This document shows positions 20,724-29,671 of a DNA stretch of 64,000 nucleotides, piece after piece (within the stretch, counting starts at the first letter, position 1; the number at the start of each line of letters is the position of its first letter). Position numbers and translations under genes: made by a program. A model generated the notes under the pieces. That model had not been told where the DNA came from. It saw only the letters and a list, made by a program, of their open reading frames with translations, and ran no database searches. Source of the DNA: Candidimonas humi (lineage in GTDB: Bacteria > Pseudomonadota > Gammaproteobacteria > Burkholderiales > Burkholderiaceae_B); assembly GCF_019166065.1 (NCBI RefSeq), contig NZ_JAHTBN010000001.1, positions 434,001 through 498,000 of the forward strand. The letters are read 5' to 3'.

Positions 20724-20742
20724 ATTAATGAGAATCGTTATT
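20724..20742 (-). promoter_or_regulatory. Fur-like box upstream of the TonB receptor-piuC operon
   Basis: A 19-bp site matching the E. coli Fur consensus at about 14 of 19 positions (core AATGAGAATCGTTATT), lying in an AT-rich stretch (20710-20920) otherwise without a gene. It faces the TonB receptor and piuC, whose products belong to iron uptake. The box is near-symmetric, so orientation is assigned only by context. Confidence 0.65.
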
Positions 20743-20947
20743 ATTGGTATCTTTAAATGATTTCTCAATATATTTTTCCAGGGACGGATTGAAATCGTAG
20801 TTTGAGAGCAAATATCGAGTTTTAGCTGCAAGATAGCAACATTTTTGTTCAGCCAGATGTAATATTAAATTCAGAAAGAAGTCAGAAAATAAAACTACCA
20901 GCCCGCCGCAACGTCCGCGCCAGTGCCCGGGAAACTTCCACAGCCGC

Positions 20948-20978
20948 TTGACTCTCCCATTATGGGAAGGCTTACACT
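20948..20978 (+). promoter_or_regulatory. CueR/MerR-type promoter of copZ-cueR
   Basis: The -35 hexamer TTGACT (20948-20953) and -10 TACACT (20973-20978) are separated by 19 bp instead of the optimal 17. Inside the spacer is the perfect 5-3-5 palindrome TCCCATTATGGGA (20955-20967). Over-long spacers holding the operator are the signature of MerR-family activators, which untwist the DNA when metal binds. The downstream cueR-like gene makes it the obvious regulator. Confidence 0.85.
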
Positions 20979-21019
20979 GCAGTCAAATCCTAGGGAAACG
21001 CAAGGACACCGAGACAACC

Positions 21020-21244
21020 ATGAATACGAAGACTGAATTCCTGATACCCGACATGACCTGCGGGCACTGCATCAAGACCATCACGGCGGCGGTGCAGCGC
21101 GTGGCGCCCGGGGCAGTCGTGGCGGCGCAGGTCGATACCCACCGGGTCACGGTCGAGGGCGCGCCCGACGCGGCCGCCCTGCTGGCCGCCATACAGGCCG
21201 AGGGCTACAAGCCCAGCCTCGCGCCCGGCCAGGGCCAAGGCTAG
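21020..21244 (+). CDS. copZ: Heavy-metal-associated domain copper chaperone (CopZ-like)
   Basis: 74-residue single HMA domain with the metal motif MTCGHC (Cys14 and Cys17), binding Cu(I) or a similar soft metal in the cytoplasm. The ATG at 21020 gives the standard domain length; the longer frame from 20948 would run through the promoter. It is 20 nt upstream of the cueR-like gene and under a MerR-type promoter, so copper-induced expression is likely. No copper-exporting P-type ATPase is next to it. Confidence 0.88.
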   Translation: MNTKTEFLIPDMTCGHCIKTITAAVQRVAPGAVVAAQVDTHRVTVEGAPDAAALLAAIQAEGYKPSLAPGQGQG

Positions 21245-21264
21245 GCTTGCGCCAGGACATCGAC

Positions 21265-21678
21265 ATGAACATTGGCCAGGCGGCCGCCCGCAGCGGGGTT
21301 TCCGCCAAGATGATCCGCTATTACGAAAGCATAGGCCTGCTGGAACCGAGCAGCCGCAGCGCTTCGGGCTATCGCCAGTACGGCGACAAAGACCTGCACG
21401 AACTGGGCTTCATACGGCGCGCGCGCGAACTGGGTTTCCCGCTCAAGCAAGTGGCGGCGCTGATGGCGCTTTGGCGCGACAAGTCGCGCGCCAGCGCCGA
21501 AGTCAAGCAACTGGCCGAATCACATATCGCCGAACTCGAGCACAAGGCGGAAATGCTCAAGGAAATGGCGGCCACGCTGAAAAGCCTGGCCGATCATTGC
21601 CACGGAGACCAGCGGCCCGACTGCCCCATCCTCGAAGGATTGCAGGACGACCGCGTCAGTTGCCGGTCCACTCGGTAA
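21265..21678 (+). CDS. cueR: Copper-responsive MerR-family regulator (CueR/HmrR)
   Basis: 137 residues: an N-terminal MerR winged helix (MNIGQAAARSGVSAKMIRYY), a long dimerisation helix, and a metal loop with Cys112 and Cys120 in a C-x7-C arrangement at the same numbering as E. coli CueR, which favours Cu(I)/Ag(I)/Au(I) sensing over Hg or Zn. I chose ATG 21265 because MNIGQ aligns with the family start. The 3' end overlaps the convergent nitroreductase gene by 23 nt. It probably controls its own operon. Confidence 0.93.
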   Translation: MNIGQAAARSGVSAKMIRYYESIGLLEPSSRSASGYRQYGDKDLHELGFIRRARELGFPLKQVAALMALWRDKSRASAEVKQLAESHIAELEHKAEMLKEMAATLKSLADHCHGDQRPDCPILEGLQDDRVSCRSTR

Positions 21679-22231
21679 CGAACTGCCGGTAGTCGGGGCG
21701 CTGCGGCGCCTCGCCGGCCTCGATGGGAGTGCCTATCGCCAGGTAGCCCATGTATCGGTAATCGAGGCCATCGAAGCCCAGGGCTTCGTTCACTTGGTCC
21801 ACATACGTGCCCAGGCCCGTGCTCCAGTATGCCCCATAGCCCAGCATGTGGGCTGCATCGAGCATCTGGGTCACCGCCGCGCCCGTGGCCAGCATGCGCT
21901 CGTCTTCGGGTATCTTGGTGTTCGAATGATCCAGCCTGCAGGCCAGCGCAATCAGCAGCGGCACTTCCGCCAGCCAGCGGCGCGTATTGGCTTCTTTTTC
22001 CGGGGGCATGGGCTTGCCCGCCACCTTGCTGGCTTCGATGGCCAGGTCGGCCAGGCGGCCTATCGCCTCGCCGCGGATCAGCGCAAAGCGCCAGGGTTGC
22101 AGACGCCCGTGGTCGGGAGCCGTCATCGCGGCCCTCAGTATCAGGTCCAGGTGCTCGGCACTCGGGCCCGGGGCGCGCACGAACTTCACCGAACGGCGCG
22201 TCAGCAGATAATCGATGGGAGACATGGACAT
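21656..22231 (-). CDS. Nitroreductase family protein (YdjA-like)
   Basis: 191-residue FMN-dependent oxidoreductase of the small YdjA type. The N-terminal LLTRRSVKF gives the phosphate-binding Arg-Arg-Ser, the APDHGRLQPWRF region forms the active-site loop, and the C-terminal YMGYLAIGTP motif is typical. The natural substrate is unknown; the family reduces nitro compounds or quinones with NAD(P)H. Converges on cueR with a 23-nt overlap. The 98-bp repeat array lies just upstream of its start. Confidence 0.88.
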   Translation of the reverse strand: MSMSPIDYLLTRRSVKFVRAPGPSAEHLDLILRAAMTAPDHGRLQPWRFALIRGEAIGRLADLAIEASKVAGKPMPPEKEANTRRWLAEVPLLIALACRLDHSNTKIPEDERMLATGAAVTQMLDAAHMLGYGAYWSTGLGTYVDQVNEALGFDGLDYRYMGYLAIGTPIEAGEAPQRPDYRQFVTEWTGN

Positions 22232-22266
22232 GCAGCTATCCTATTCATGGGGTTTTGCGCAAAGGC

Positions 22267-22485
22267 GGCAAGATGAAGCAATGCTGTCATCGCCCCGCAT
22301 GATCATACGGCTGTGCGCGCGGCGAAAGGACAAGGCGCAAAGCCGCAGACAGTACGAATAGTACGGCGAGGCGAAGCAACGCAGTCGCCGCCCCGCACGA
22401 TCGTACGGCTGTGCACGCGGGGGGAGGACAAGGCGCGAAGCCGCAGACAGTACGAATAGTACGGCAAGGCGAAGCAACGCAGTCA
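22267..22485. repeat. 98-bp tandem repeat array, two full copies and a fragment
   Basis: Two adjacent near-identical units of 98 bp (about 22290-22387 and 22388-22485) are preceded by a ~30-bp piece of a third copy (22267-22298). Each unit contains AGTACGAATAGTACGG at the same place (22351 and 22449) and the blocks GACAAGGCGC and GGCGAAGCAACGCAGTC. The array lies between the nitroreductase start and the pdxJ stop, with no coding potential of its own. It resembles dispersed intergenic repeats of betaproteobacteria, from memory only. Confidence 0.85.
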
Positions 22486-22505
22486 TCACCCCGCGTGCAC
22501 AGCCG
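22406..22505. repeat. 17-bp inverted repeat framing the second repeat unit
   Basis: The 17 bp at 22406-22422 (beginning CGGCTGTGCACGCGG) are the exact reverse complement of 22489-22505. The right arm ends one base before the pdxJ stop codon. The arms enclose most of the second 98-bp unit, so its RNA could fold into a long hairpin downstream of pdxJ. Confidence 0.75.
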
Positions 22506-23231
22506 TCAGGGGCGACAGGCGGCTACCAGTAAAGCCTTCATGTCCCGCACCGCCTTTTCCCAGCCGTCGAAGACGGCGCGGGCCACGATGGCGTGGCCGA
22601 TGTTCAGCTCGGACAGGCCGGGCAGCTCAGCCACGGCTTGCACATTGCCGTAATGCAGGCCGTGGCCGGCATTGACCCGCAGGCCCAGGGCCAGGCCCTG
22701 GGCGATGCCGCTGCGTATTCTTTCCAGTTCGCGGGCGGCGGTCGGGGCGTCGGCCGCATCGGCGTATGCGCCGGTGTGCAGCTCGATGACCTGGGCGCCC
22801 ACACCGTGCGCGGCCTCGATCTGCTGCGCGTCGGCATCGATGAACAGCGAAACCCGGATCCCTGCGTCGCCCAGCATGGCCACGGCATGGCGCACTGCGT
22901 CCAAGTGCGTGAGCACGTCCAGGCCGCCTTCGGTGGTGAGCTCGGCGCGCTTCTCGGGCACCAGGCAGACGTCGTCGGGCTTGACCTCGCAAGCGATGGC
23001 GAGCATTTCCGGCGTGATGGCGCATTCCAGGTTCATGCGCGTGCGCAGGCCGGCGCGTATGGCCCAGACGTCGGCGTCCTGGATGTGGCGCCGGTCTTCC
23101 CGCAAGTGCAGGGTGATCAGGTCGGCTCCCGCGTCTTCGGCGCGCAAGGCTGCTTCGAGCGGGTCGGGATAAGTGGTCAGTCGCTGTTGGCGCAGCGTCG
23201 CCACGTGATCGATATTTACACCTAGTTCCAT
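22506..23231 (-). CDS. pdxJ: Pyridoxine 5'-phosphate synthase (PdxJ)
   Basis: Condenses 1-deoxy-D-xylulose 5-phosphate with 3-amino-2-oxopropyl phosphate to pyridoxine 5'-phosphate, the last step of DXP-dependent vitamin B6 synthesis. 241 residues from ATG 23231, where [16 protein letters not shown] is the conserved start; the upstream in-frame extension is not conserved-looking. TIM-barrel motifs visible are [17 protein letters not shown] and the C-terminal NIGHAIV phosphate site. No close operon partner; in many proteobacteria it lies beside acpS or recO, which are absent here. Confidence 0.96.
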   Translation of the reverse strand: MELGVNIDHVATLRQQRLTTYPDPLEAALRAEDAGADLITLHLREDRRHIQDADVWAIRAGLRTRMNLECAITPEMLAIACEVKPDDVCLVPEKRAELTTEGGLDVLTHLDAVRHAVAMLGDAGIRVSLFIDADAQQIEAAHGVGAQVIELHTGAYADAADAPTAARELERIRSGIAQGLALGLRVNAGHGLHYGNVQAVAELPGLSELNIGHAIVARAVFDGWEKAVRDMKALLVAACRP

Positions 23232-23350
23232 CTTTGTTCCTGCGGGCGCCGCTGCGCCTGGGCGCCTTGGCACCTCAATGCGTCAATACCCGAGCCTTGG
23301 TTTCGTTGCAGAAACGCAGCCGCGGCCCGGGACACCACGCTAGCATAGCA

Positions 23351-24904
23351 TCACGAGGCCGACGCCTTTTGCGGCGCGGCCGCGGCCGGCGCGCCGGCCT
23401 GGCCCGCAGGGTTCTGCGCGGCCCGGTTGGCGGCGCCGCTGTTCTCGAGCCAGCCGCCGCCCAGCGCCTTGTACAGGTTTACGCGATTGACCAGCGAATC
23501 CAGTCCGGCCTGCAGGAAGGCGCTTTGCACCGCATATAGATTCACGGCGGCGGTCTGCACCTGCAGGAAGCTGTCCACGCCGCTCTTGTAGCGCACCTGG
23601 GCCAGGTCCAGGGCCTGCTGCGACGCGGCCTGTTCCGAACGCAAGGCATCGAGCTGGTTGGAGTACGTCGCCTCGCCGGCCAGCGCGTCGGCCACTTCGC
23701 GGAAGGCAGTCTGTATGGACTTCTCGTACTGCGCCACGGCGATCTTCTGGTTGGCCTTGGCCAGGTCGAGATTACCGCCCAGGCTGCCGCCGGCGAACAG
23801 CGGCTGGGTGATCGTGGGCGAGAATGTCCACATATTGTTGCCCGACTGGAACAGGCCGCTCAACGCGGGGCTGGCCAAACCGAGCATGCCGGTGATCGAA
23901 ATGTTCGGGAAGAATTGCGCCCGCGCCACACCGATATTCGCGTCGGCCGCCTTCAGGCTGTGCTCGGCCTCGATGATGTCGGGCCGGCGCTCGAGCAAGT
24001 CGGACGGCAGCCCCACCGGCACCGCCGCCAGGACCTGGTCCCTGCCGAACACGGCGCCCGCCGGCAAGTCCGCCGGCATGGGCCCGCCCAGCACGAGCTG
24101 CAAGGCATTGCGGGCCTGCGATTGCGTGCGCAGCGTGGCCTCGAGATTGGAACGCGCATCGTCGAGCTGCGCCTTGGCCTGGCTTACGTCCAGCGCGGAA
24201 GACACGCCGTTGTTGAACATGGACTGCACCAGGTCATACGTATGCTGGCGCGATTCCAGGGTCTTGCGCAGCAAGCCGGCCTGCTGCTCGGCGCTGCGCA
24301 GGTTGAAGTACGCCTGCGCCACCTGGCCGATCAGGGTGATCTGCACGGTGCGCTGCGCCTCTTGCGTGGCCAGGTATTGTTCGTAGGCGGCCTTGGTCAG
24401 GTTCTTGATGCGGCCGAAGAAGTCCAGCTCGAAGGCCGAGAGGCCGACGCCCACCTGCAGCGAACGGCTCATGCGCGTGGAGGCGCCGTTGTTCTGAGTC
24501 ACCGACTCGGAATTGCTGGTGATGGTGCTGGTGCCCTGTATGCCTATGGTGGGCAGGCGTTCGGCGGCCTGGATGCCGTACTGGGCCCGCGCGGCCAGCA
24601 CGTTCTGCACGGCGATGCGCAGGTCGCGATTGTTCTCGAGCGCAATGCCTATCAGCGCCTGCAGGCGCGGGTCGCGGAAGAACTGGCGCCAGCCGAGATC
24701 CGCGGCGTGCGCGACTTGCGGGGCCGCCGAGCTGACGCTGAGCGTACCTTCCCGCCCTGCCCCGGCCGCAGCCTGCTGCAGATCGGGATACTGCTGCGCC
24801 ACCGGCGCAGCGGGACGCTGGTAGTCGGGAGCCAGCGAGCATCCGGCCAGCATCAGTGCCGCGGCGCCCGCCGCGCCCGCGTATAGGAAGGAGCGCGAAC
24901 TCAT
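23351..24904 (-). CDS. Outer-membrane efflux lipoprotein (OprM/NodT family)
   Basis: TolC-like outer-membrane channel of a tripartite RND pump. 517 residues with a lipoprotein signal (lipobox LAGC at about 19-22), followed by the NodT-type start LAPDYQRPAAPV and two tandem OEP repeats. The start codon overlaps the RND pump stop (ATGA), so the pump and channel are translationally coupled. A C-terminal Ala/Gln-rich tail follows the last coiled-coil helix. Named only to family; OprM of MexAB-OprM is the nearest well-known analogue. Confidence 0.93.
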   Translation of the reverse strand: MSSRSFLYAGAAGAAALMLAGCSLAPDYQRPAAPVAQQYPDLQQAAAGAGREGTLSVSSAAPQVAHAADLGWRQFFRDPRLQALIGIALENNRDLRIAVQNVLAARAQYGIQAAERLPTIGIQGTSTITSNSESVTQNNGASTRMSRSLQVGVGLSAFELDFFGRIKNLTKAAYEQYLATQEAQRTVQITLIGQVAQAYFNLRSAEQQAGLLRKTLESRQHTYDLVQSMFNNGVSSALDVSQAKAQLDDARSNLEATLRTQSQARNALQLVLGGPMPADLPAGAVFGRDQVLAAVPVGLPSDLLERRPDIIEAEHSLKAADANIGVARAQFFPNISITGMLGLASPALSGLFQSGNNMWTFSPTITQPLFAGGSLGGNLDLAKANQKIAVAQYEKSIQTAFREVADALAGEATYSNQLDALRSEQAASQQALDLAQVRYKSGVDSFLQVQTAAVNLYAVQSAFLQAGLDSLVNRVNLYKALGGGWLENSGAANRAAQNPAGQAGAPAAAAPQKASAS

Positions 24905-27900
24905 GCTTGATCCCCGTTCGAGGAGTGCGAGGCATCTGGCGATGGCGCCGCGCCGCCTTGCAGTTCGGGATGCGGCGGCGGCGTGTGCGCCGCATGCGTG
25001 CCCAGCACCCTGGGTTTGGTCTTGAACAGGCCCAGGACCACCACAAAGAAGGTCGGCACGAACAGCACGGCCAGCGGCGTGGCCGCCAGCATGCCGCCCA
25101 GCACGCCCAGGCCGACCGCGTTCTGGCTGGCTGCGCCGGCCCCGGTGGCGATGGCCAGGGGCACTACCCCCAGGATGAAGGCGAACGAGGTCATCAGGAT
25201 GGGCCGGAAACGCAGCCGCGCCGCCTCGATGGTGGAATCGATGAGGCTATTGCCTTCGGCGTACATGTCCTTGGCGAATTCCACGATCAGGATCGCGTTC
25301 TTGGCCGCCAGGCCTATGACCGTGACCATGCCCACCTGGAAATACACATCGTTGGACATACCCATGAGATAGATCAGCGCCACGGCGCCCAGCATCCCGA
25401 GCGGAACCGCCAGCATCACCGACAAGGGGATGGCCCAGCTTTCATACAGGGCGGCCAGCACCATGAATACCACCAGCATGGCCAGGCCGAGCAGGATGCC
25501 GGACTGGCTGCCGGCCTGCTGTTCCTGGTAGGACAAGCCGGTCCATTCGTAGGCGAAGCCCTGCGGCAGCTTGGCCACCAGGTCTTGCAAGTGGGCCATG
25601 GCCTGGCCGGTCGAGTAGCCCGGCGCGGCCGAACCGCCTATGCGGATCGATTCATAGCTGTTGTAGCGCACCACCTGCACGGGACCCTGGGTCCATTTGG
25701 CCGTCACGAACGAGGACAGCGGCACCATCGTGCCCTGGTCGTTGATGGCGTTGAGCTTCATGATGTCGTCGATGTTCATGCGATGCTTGGCATCGGCCTG
25801 CACCCACACGTTCTGCACCCAGCCCATATTGGTGAACTTGGCGACGTAGGCCGAGCCTATGGCCGCCGAAATCACATTGGCGGCCTCGCCGAAGCTCACG
25901 CCCAGCGCCGCGGCCTTGCTGCGGTCTATGGACAGCAGCAACTGCGGGCCCGGCCCCAGGCCGGTGATGTGCGTCTGCGAAAGCGCCGGATCCTTGGCGG
26001 CCATTTGCAGCAGCTCTTGCGCTGCCGCCATCAGGGCGTTGTGGCCAGCGCCGCCGCGGTCTTCCAGGCGCATGTCGAAGCCCGAGGCATTGCCCAGCGA
26101 CGAGATGGCGGGCGGCACCACCGCGAACACCATGGAATCGGGCAGGCCGAACAACAGGTTCTGGGTGGCCCGGCTGGCGACCGCCTGCGCGGAATTGGCC
26201 GCGCCCTTGCGGTCTTTGAAGTCCTTGAGCGTGACGAAGGCGATCGCCGAATTCAGGCCGTTGCCGTTGAAGCTGAAGCCCTGCACGGTGATCATATTGG
26301 CCGTCTGCGGCTGCTTCCTGAAGTAGTCTTCGACCTTCTCGATGATTTCGAGCGTGCGATTGGCGGTCGAGCCGGCCGGCAGTTCCATGTTGACCGCGAT
26401 ATAGCCCTGGTCTTCGACGGGCAGGAAGGAAGAAGGCAGGCGCAGATAGATCCAGCCCAGGGCTATGATGATCACCAGGTAGACCAGCATCATGCGGCCG
26501 CCGCGCTTCAGGCTGCGGCCTACCCAGCCCTCGTAGCCCTTGGTGGTGCGCTCGAAGCCTCGGTTGAACCAGCCGAAGAACCCTCTCTTGCCCTCGTGGT
26601 GGCCTTTCGGTATGGGCTTGAGCAGCGTCGAGCACAAGGCCGGCGTGAAGCTCAGCGCCAGGAAGGCCGAGAACAGGATGGATATCGCCATGGCCACCGA
26701 GAACTGGCGGTAGATCACGCCCACGGAACCGCTCATGAAGGCCAGCGGCAGGAACACCGTGGTCAGCACCAGCGTGATGCCGACGATGGCCCCGGTAATT
26801 TGCGGCATGGCCTTCTTGGTCGCCTCCTTGGGCGACAGGCCCTCCTCGACCATGATACGTTCGACGTTCTCGACCACCACAATGGCATCGTCGACCAATA
26901 TCCCGATGGCCAGCACCATGGCGAACATGGTCAGCACGTTGATGGAGAAGCCCAGCGCCAGCATCACCGCAAACGCGCCCAGCATGGCCACCGGCACCAC
27001 CAGCGCCGGGATCAGCGTATAGCGCACGTTCTGCAGGAACACGAACATCACCACGAACACCAGCACCATGGCCTCGAGCAGCGTTTCCAGCACTTGCTCG
27101 ATGGACAGCTTAACGTAAGGCGAGGTGTCGTAGGGAATGCTGTAGGTGATGTTGTCGGGGAAGTATTTCGAGAGATTCTGCAGTTCGGCCCGCACGGCCA
27201 CCGCAGTGGCCAACGCATTGGCGTCGGGCGTGAGCGACAGGGCGAAGGCCGCCGTGGGCTTGCCGTTGAGGCGTGCGCCGAACTGGTAGTTATCGGCCCC
27301 CACTTCGATGCGCGCCACGTCGCGCAGGCGCACACTGGAGCCGTCGACATTGGAGCGCAGCACGATGGCGCCGAAATCCTTGACCGTCGAAAGCTGGCCA
27401 TTGACTAGGATGGGCGCGGTCACGCGCTGCGTGGACGGATTGGGCGGCGACCCTATGATGCCGCCCGAGATCAGCACGTTCTGCGAAGCGATGGCGGACT
27501 GGACCTGCGCCATGCTGAGCTTGTAGCCCGCCAGCTTGTCGGGGTCGATCCAGATGCGCATGGCGCGCGGGGCGGCGAACAACTGGAAGTTGCCCACCCC
27601 GGACACGCGGGAAATCGGATTCTGGATGTTGCGGGTGATGTAGTCGGCCAATGCCGCCTGGTCCAGCGAGCCGTCCTTGGACGAGACCGTGACCACCATC
27701 AGGAAGCCGGGGTTGGTCTGCGCGACCTTCAGGCCTTGCTGCACCACCGCGGCCGGCAGGCTGGAGGTGACGTTGGAGATGCGGTTCTGCACGTCGACCT
27801 GGGCCAGGTCGGGATCGATGCCGGGGCGGAAGGTCGCCGTAATCTGCGATTGCCCGTAGGAGTCGCTGACGGATTCGTAATACAGCAGCCCCTTGGCGCC

Positions 27901-28110
27901 GTTGAGCTGGTTCTCGATGACACTGGTGACCGAGGTCGCGACGTCCTGGGCCGAAGCGCCGGGGTACGAAGCCGTGACATTGATCTGCGGCGGCGCCACC
28001 TGAGGATACTGCGCCACGGGCATGTTGGGGATGGCCATCAGGCCGGCCAGCGCGATCGCCAGCGCGACTACCCAGGCAAAAATCGGTCTATCGATAAAAA
28101 ATTGAGGCAT
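24901..28110 (-). CDS. RND multidrug efflux pump, AcrB/MexB type (HAE1)
   Basis: 1069-residue proton-driven inner-membrane drug exporter. It starts with the typical MPQFFIDRPIFAWVVALAI and has twelve transmembrane segments and two large periplasmic loops. The proton-relay Asp-Asp pair lies in the fourth transmembrane helix (GILVDDAIVVVENVER), and the repeat copy of this motif in TM10 is AKNAILIVEFAK. Length and motifs match AcrB (1049). The C-terminal ~35 residues are His/Pro-rich and variable. Encoded between the periplasmic adaptor and the outer-membrane channel genes. Confidence 0.96.
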   Translation of the reverse strand: MPQFFIDRPIFAWVVALAIALAGLMAIPNMPVAQYPQVAPPQINVTASYPGASAQDVATSVTSVIENQLNGAKGLLYYESVSDSYGQSQITATFRPGIDPDLAQVDVQNRISNVTSSLPAAVVQQGLKVAQTNPGFLMVVTVSSKDGSLDQAALADYITRNIQNPISRVSGVGNFQLFAAPRAMRIWIDPDKLAGYKLSMAQVQSAIASQNVLISGGIIGSPPNPSTQRVTAPILVNGQLSTVKDFGAIVLRSNVDGSSVRLRDVARIEVGADNYQFGARLNGKPTAAFALSLTPDANALATAVAVRAELQNLSKYFPDNITYSIPYDTSPYVKLSIEQVLETLLEAMVLVFVVMFVFLQNVRYTLIPALVVPVAMLGAFAVMLALGFSINVLTMFAMVLAIGILVDDAIVVVENVERIMVEEGLSPKEATKKAMPQITGAIVGITLVLTTVFLPLAFMSGSVGVIYRQFSVAMAISILFSAFLALSFTPALCSTLLKPIPKGHHEGKRGFFGWFNRGFERTTKGYEGWVGRSLKRGGRMMLVYLVIIIALGWIYLRLPSSFLPVEDQGYIAVNMELPAGSTANRTLEIIEKVEDYFRKQPQTANMITVQGFSFNGNGLNSAIAFVTLKDFKDRKGAANSAQAVASRATQNLLFGLPDSMVFAVVPPAISSLGNASGFDMRLEDRGGAGHNALMAAAQELLQMAAKDPALSQTHITGLGPGPQLLLSIDRSKAAALGVSFGEAANVISAAIGSAYVAKFTNMGWVQNVWVQADAKHRMNIDDIMKLNAINDQGTMVPLSSFVTAKWTQGPVQVVRYNSYESIRIGGSAAPGYSTGQAMAHLQDLVAKLPQGFAYEWTGLSYQEQQAGSQSGILLGLAMLVVFMVLAALYESWAIPLSVMLAVPLGMLGAVALIYLMGMSNDVYFQVGMVTVIGLAAKNAILIVEFAKDMYAEGNSLIDSTIEAARLRFRPILMTSFAFILGVVPLAIATGAGAASQNAVGLGVLGGMLAATPLAVLFVPTFFVVVLGLFKTKPRVLGTHAAHTPPPHPELQGGAAPSPDASHSSNGDQA

Positions 28111-28197
28111 AAATGCTCACTCTGCAAGCGCTGCGGCTGCGGCGCGGAAGGCGATGGCGCAGGCCGTGGCCATCCAGTGTCGTGTACCGGCGGGGCC

Positions 28198-29454
28198 CTA
28201 ACCCTTGGCGCTGGACTGCGTGGCGGCGGGCTTGTCCCCTGCAGCGCCAGGCGCCTTGTCTGCGCCAGCCGGGGCCGCCGCCGCTGCAGCGCCTTGCGGC
28301 TTGGGCTGGGTCCAGGGCTTGGGCTGCACCGGAGCGCCGGGCCGGACCTTCTGGAAGCCCTCTACCATCACCTGGTCGCCAGGCTGCAGGCCTTTGTAGA
28401 TCACCGACTTGCCCTTGACTTCGGGGCCGACCTGGACCATTACCTGCGCGGCCTTGCCGTCCTTGACCACGTACAAGGCGCTGAGCCCTTCGGCGGTGCG
28501 CTGCAGCGCCTGCTGCGGCACCAGCAGCGCCTTCTGGTCCACGCCTTCTTCGATGCGGGCCTGCACATACATGCCGGGCAGCAGGATCTTGTCGGGATTG
28601 GGGAATACCGCCCGCAGGTTCACCTGCCCGGTATTGGGATCGACCGTAACGCCGGAGAACAGCAGTTCGCCGCTGTGGTCATACAGGGTGCCGTCCTCGA
28701 GCACGACTTCGGCCTTGGCCTTGCCGGAGCTGGTCTGTTCCAGTTCGCCGCTGGCGAGCGCGCGCCGCAGGCGCGACAGATCGGTGGTCGACTGGCTGAA
28801 GTCTACATAGACGCGATCGAGTTCCTGCACGGTCGCAAGCTGGGTAGCCCCGCTGGCGCTGACCAATGCCCCTTCGGTAACCAGCGACTTGCCGATGCGC
28901 CCCGTTATGGGGGACACGACGCGCGTATAGCCAAGGTCGATATCGGCGGATTCCAGCGAGGCCTTGGCCGCGGCGACCGTGGCCGCGGCCTGGCCGGCCT
29001 GCGCCACCGCGTTGTCGTAGTCCTGGCGGCTGACCGCGTTGACCTTGATGAGGTTGGCGTAGCGCTGCGCCAGCAACTGCGCGCTGCGGGCGTCGGCCTG
29101 GGCCTTCTTGAGCTGCGCCGCCGCCTGGTCGCGCGCCGCCTTGTAAGGCGCGGGATCGATGATGAACAGCAGGTCGCCTTCCTTGACGTCGCCGCCCTGG
29201 GTAAAGGCTACCTTGGTGACGATGCCGTTGACGCGGGCGCGGATCTCGGCGTCCTTGATGGCTTCGACGCGGCCGGGCAATTCGGTATAGATGGCCGTGT
29301 GCTGAGGCTGCACCGTGATGACGCTGACCGGAACTTTCATGCCCCCGGCCGCCGGTTTCGGCTTCTCGCCGCAGCCGGCCAGCGCCAGCGCAGCTATAGA
29401 CAGACTAACGGCAACCCGGGCTTTCCGCCACAAGGGCGGATGGACTATCGGCAT
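28198..29454 (-). CDS. RND periplasmic adaptor lipoprotein (AcrA/MexA type)
   Basis: 418-residue membrane-fusion protein linking the RND pump to the outer-membrane channel. A lipoprotein signal ends in LAGC (about 25-28). The lipoyl/barrel-sandwich halves flank an alpha-hairpin (IKVNAVSRQDYDNAVAQ region), followed by a beta-barrel. The C-terminal ~50 residues are a Pro/Ala/Lys-rich tail longer than in AcrA. First gene of the operon; the pump starts 87 nt downstream. No TetR-type repressor gene is divergent from it, which is where acrR/mexR would usually be. Confidence 0.94.
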   Translation of the reverse strand: MPIVHPPLWRKARVAVSLSIAALALAGCGEKPKPAAGGMKVPVSVITVQPQHTAIYTELPGRVEAIKDAEIRARVNGIVTKVAFTQGGDVKEGDLLFIIDPAPYKAARDQAAAQLKKAQADARSAQLLAQRYANLIKVNAVSRQDYDNAVAQAGQAAATVAAAKASLESADIDLGYTRVVSPITGRIGKSLVTEGALVSASGATQLATVQELDRVYVDFSQSTTDLSRLRRALASGELEQTSSGKAKAEVVLEDGTLYDHSGELLFSGVTVDPNTGQVNLRAVFPNPDKILLPGMYVQARIEEGVDQKALLVPQQALQRTAEGLSALYVVKDGKAAQVMVQVGPEVKGKSVIYKGLQPGDQVMVEGFQKVRPGAPVQPKPWTQPKPQGAAAAAAPAGADKAPGAAGDKPAATQSSAKG

Positions 29455-29671
29455 TTATAAAACTCCCTTTCAACACCGCGTCACAGCGAGGCGCGGCGGG
29501 AAGATCCTGTCTTTTTGTAAACGGCGAGTATAAAGCTAAATTATGTCTAATAAAATGAAATTCGACGCTATTTTCTTCTTATTTCTTTGAACCGGCCCAC
29601 AGCGGGCAGCCGGCCCAGGGCCGCGGCAAGCGTTGCGGCCGGCGCCGGGATTGCGGCCATGCCCGCCGCTT

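Noticed and set aside
22267-22485. CRISPR array reading of the tandem repeats
   Set aside because: Only two long adjacent copies with no unique spacers and no cas genes.
24856-27408. An 850-codon plus-strand frame
   Set aside because: Antisense to the RND pump gene; low-complexity His/Gln-rich composition.
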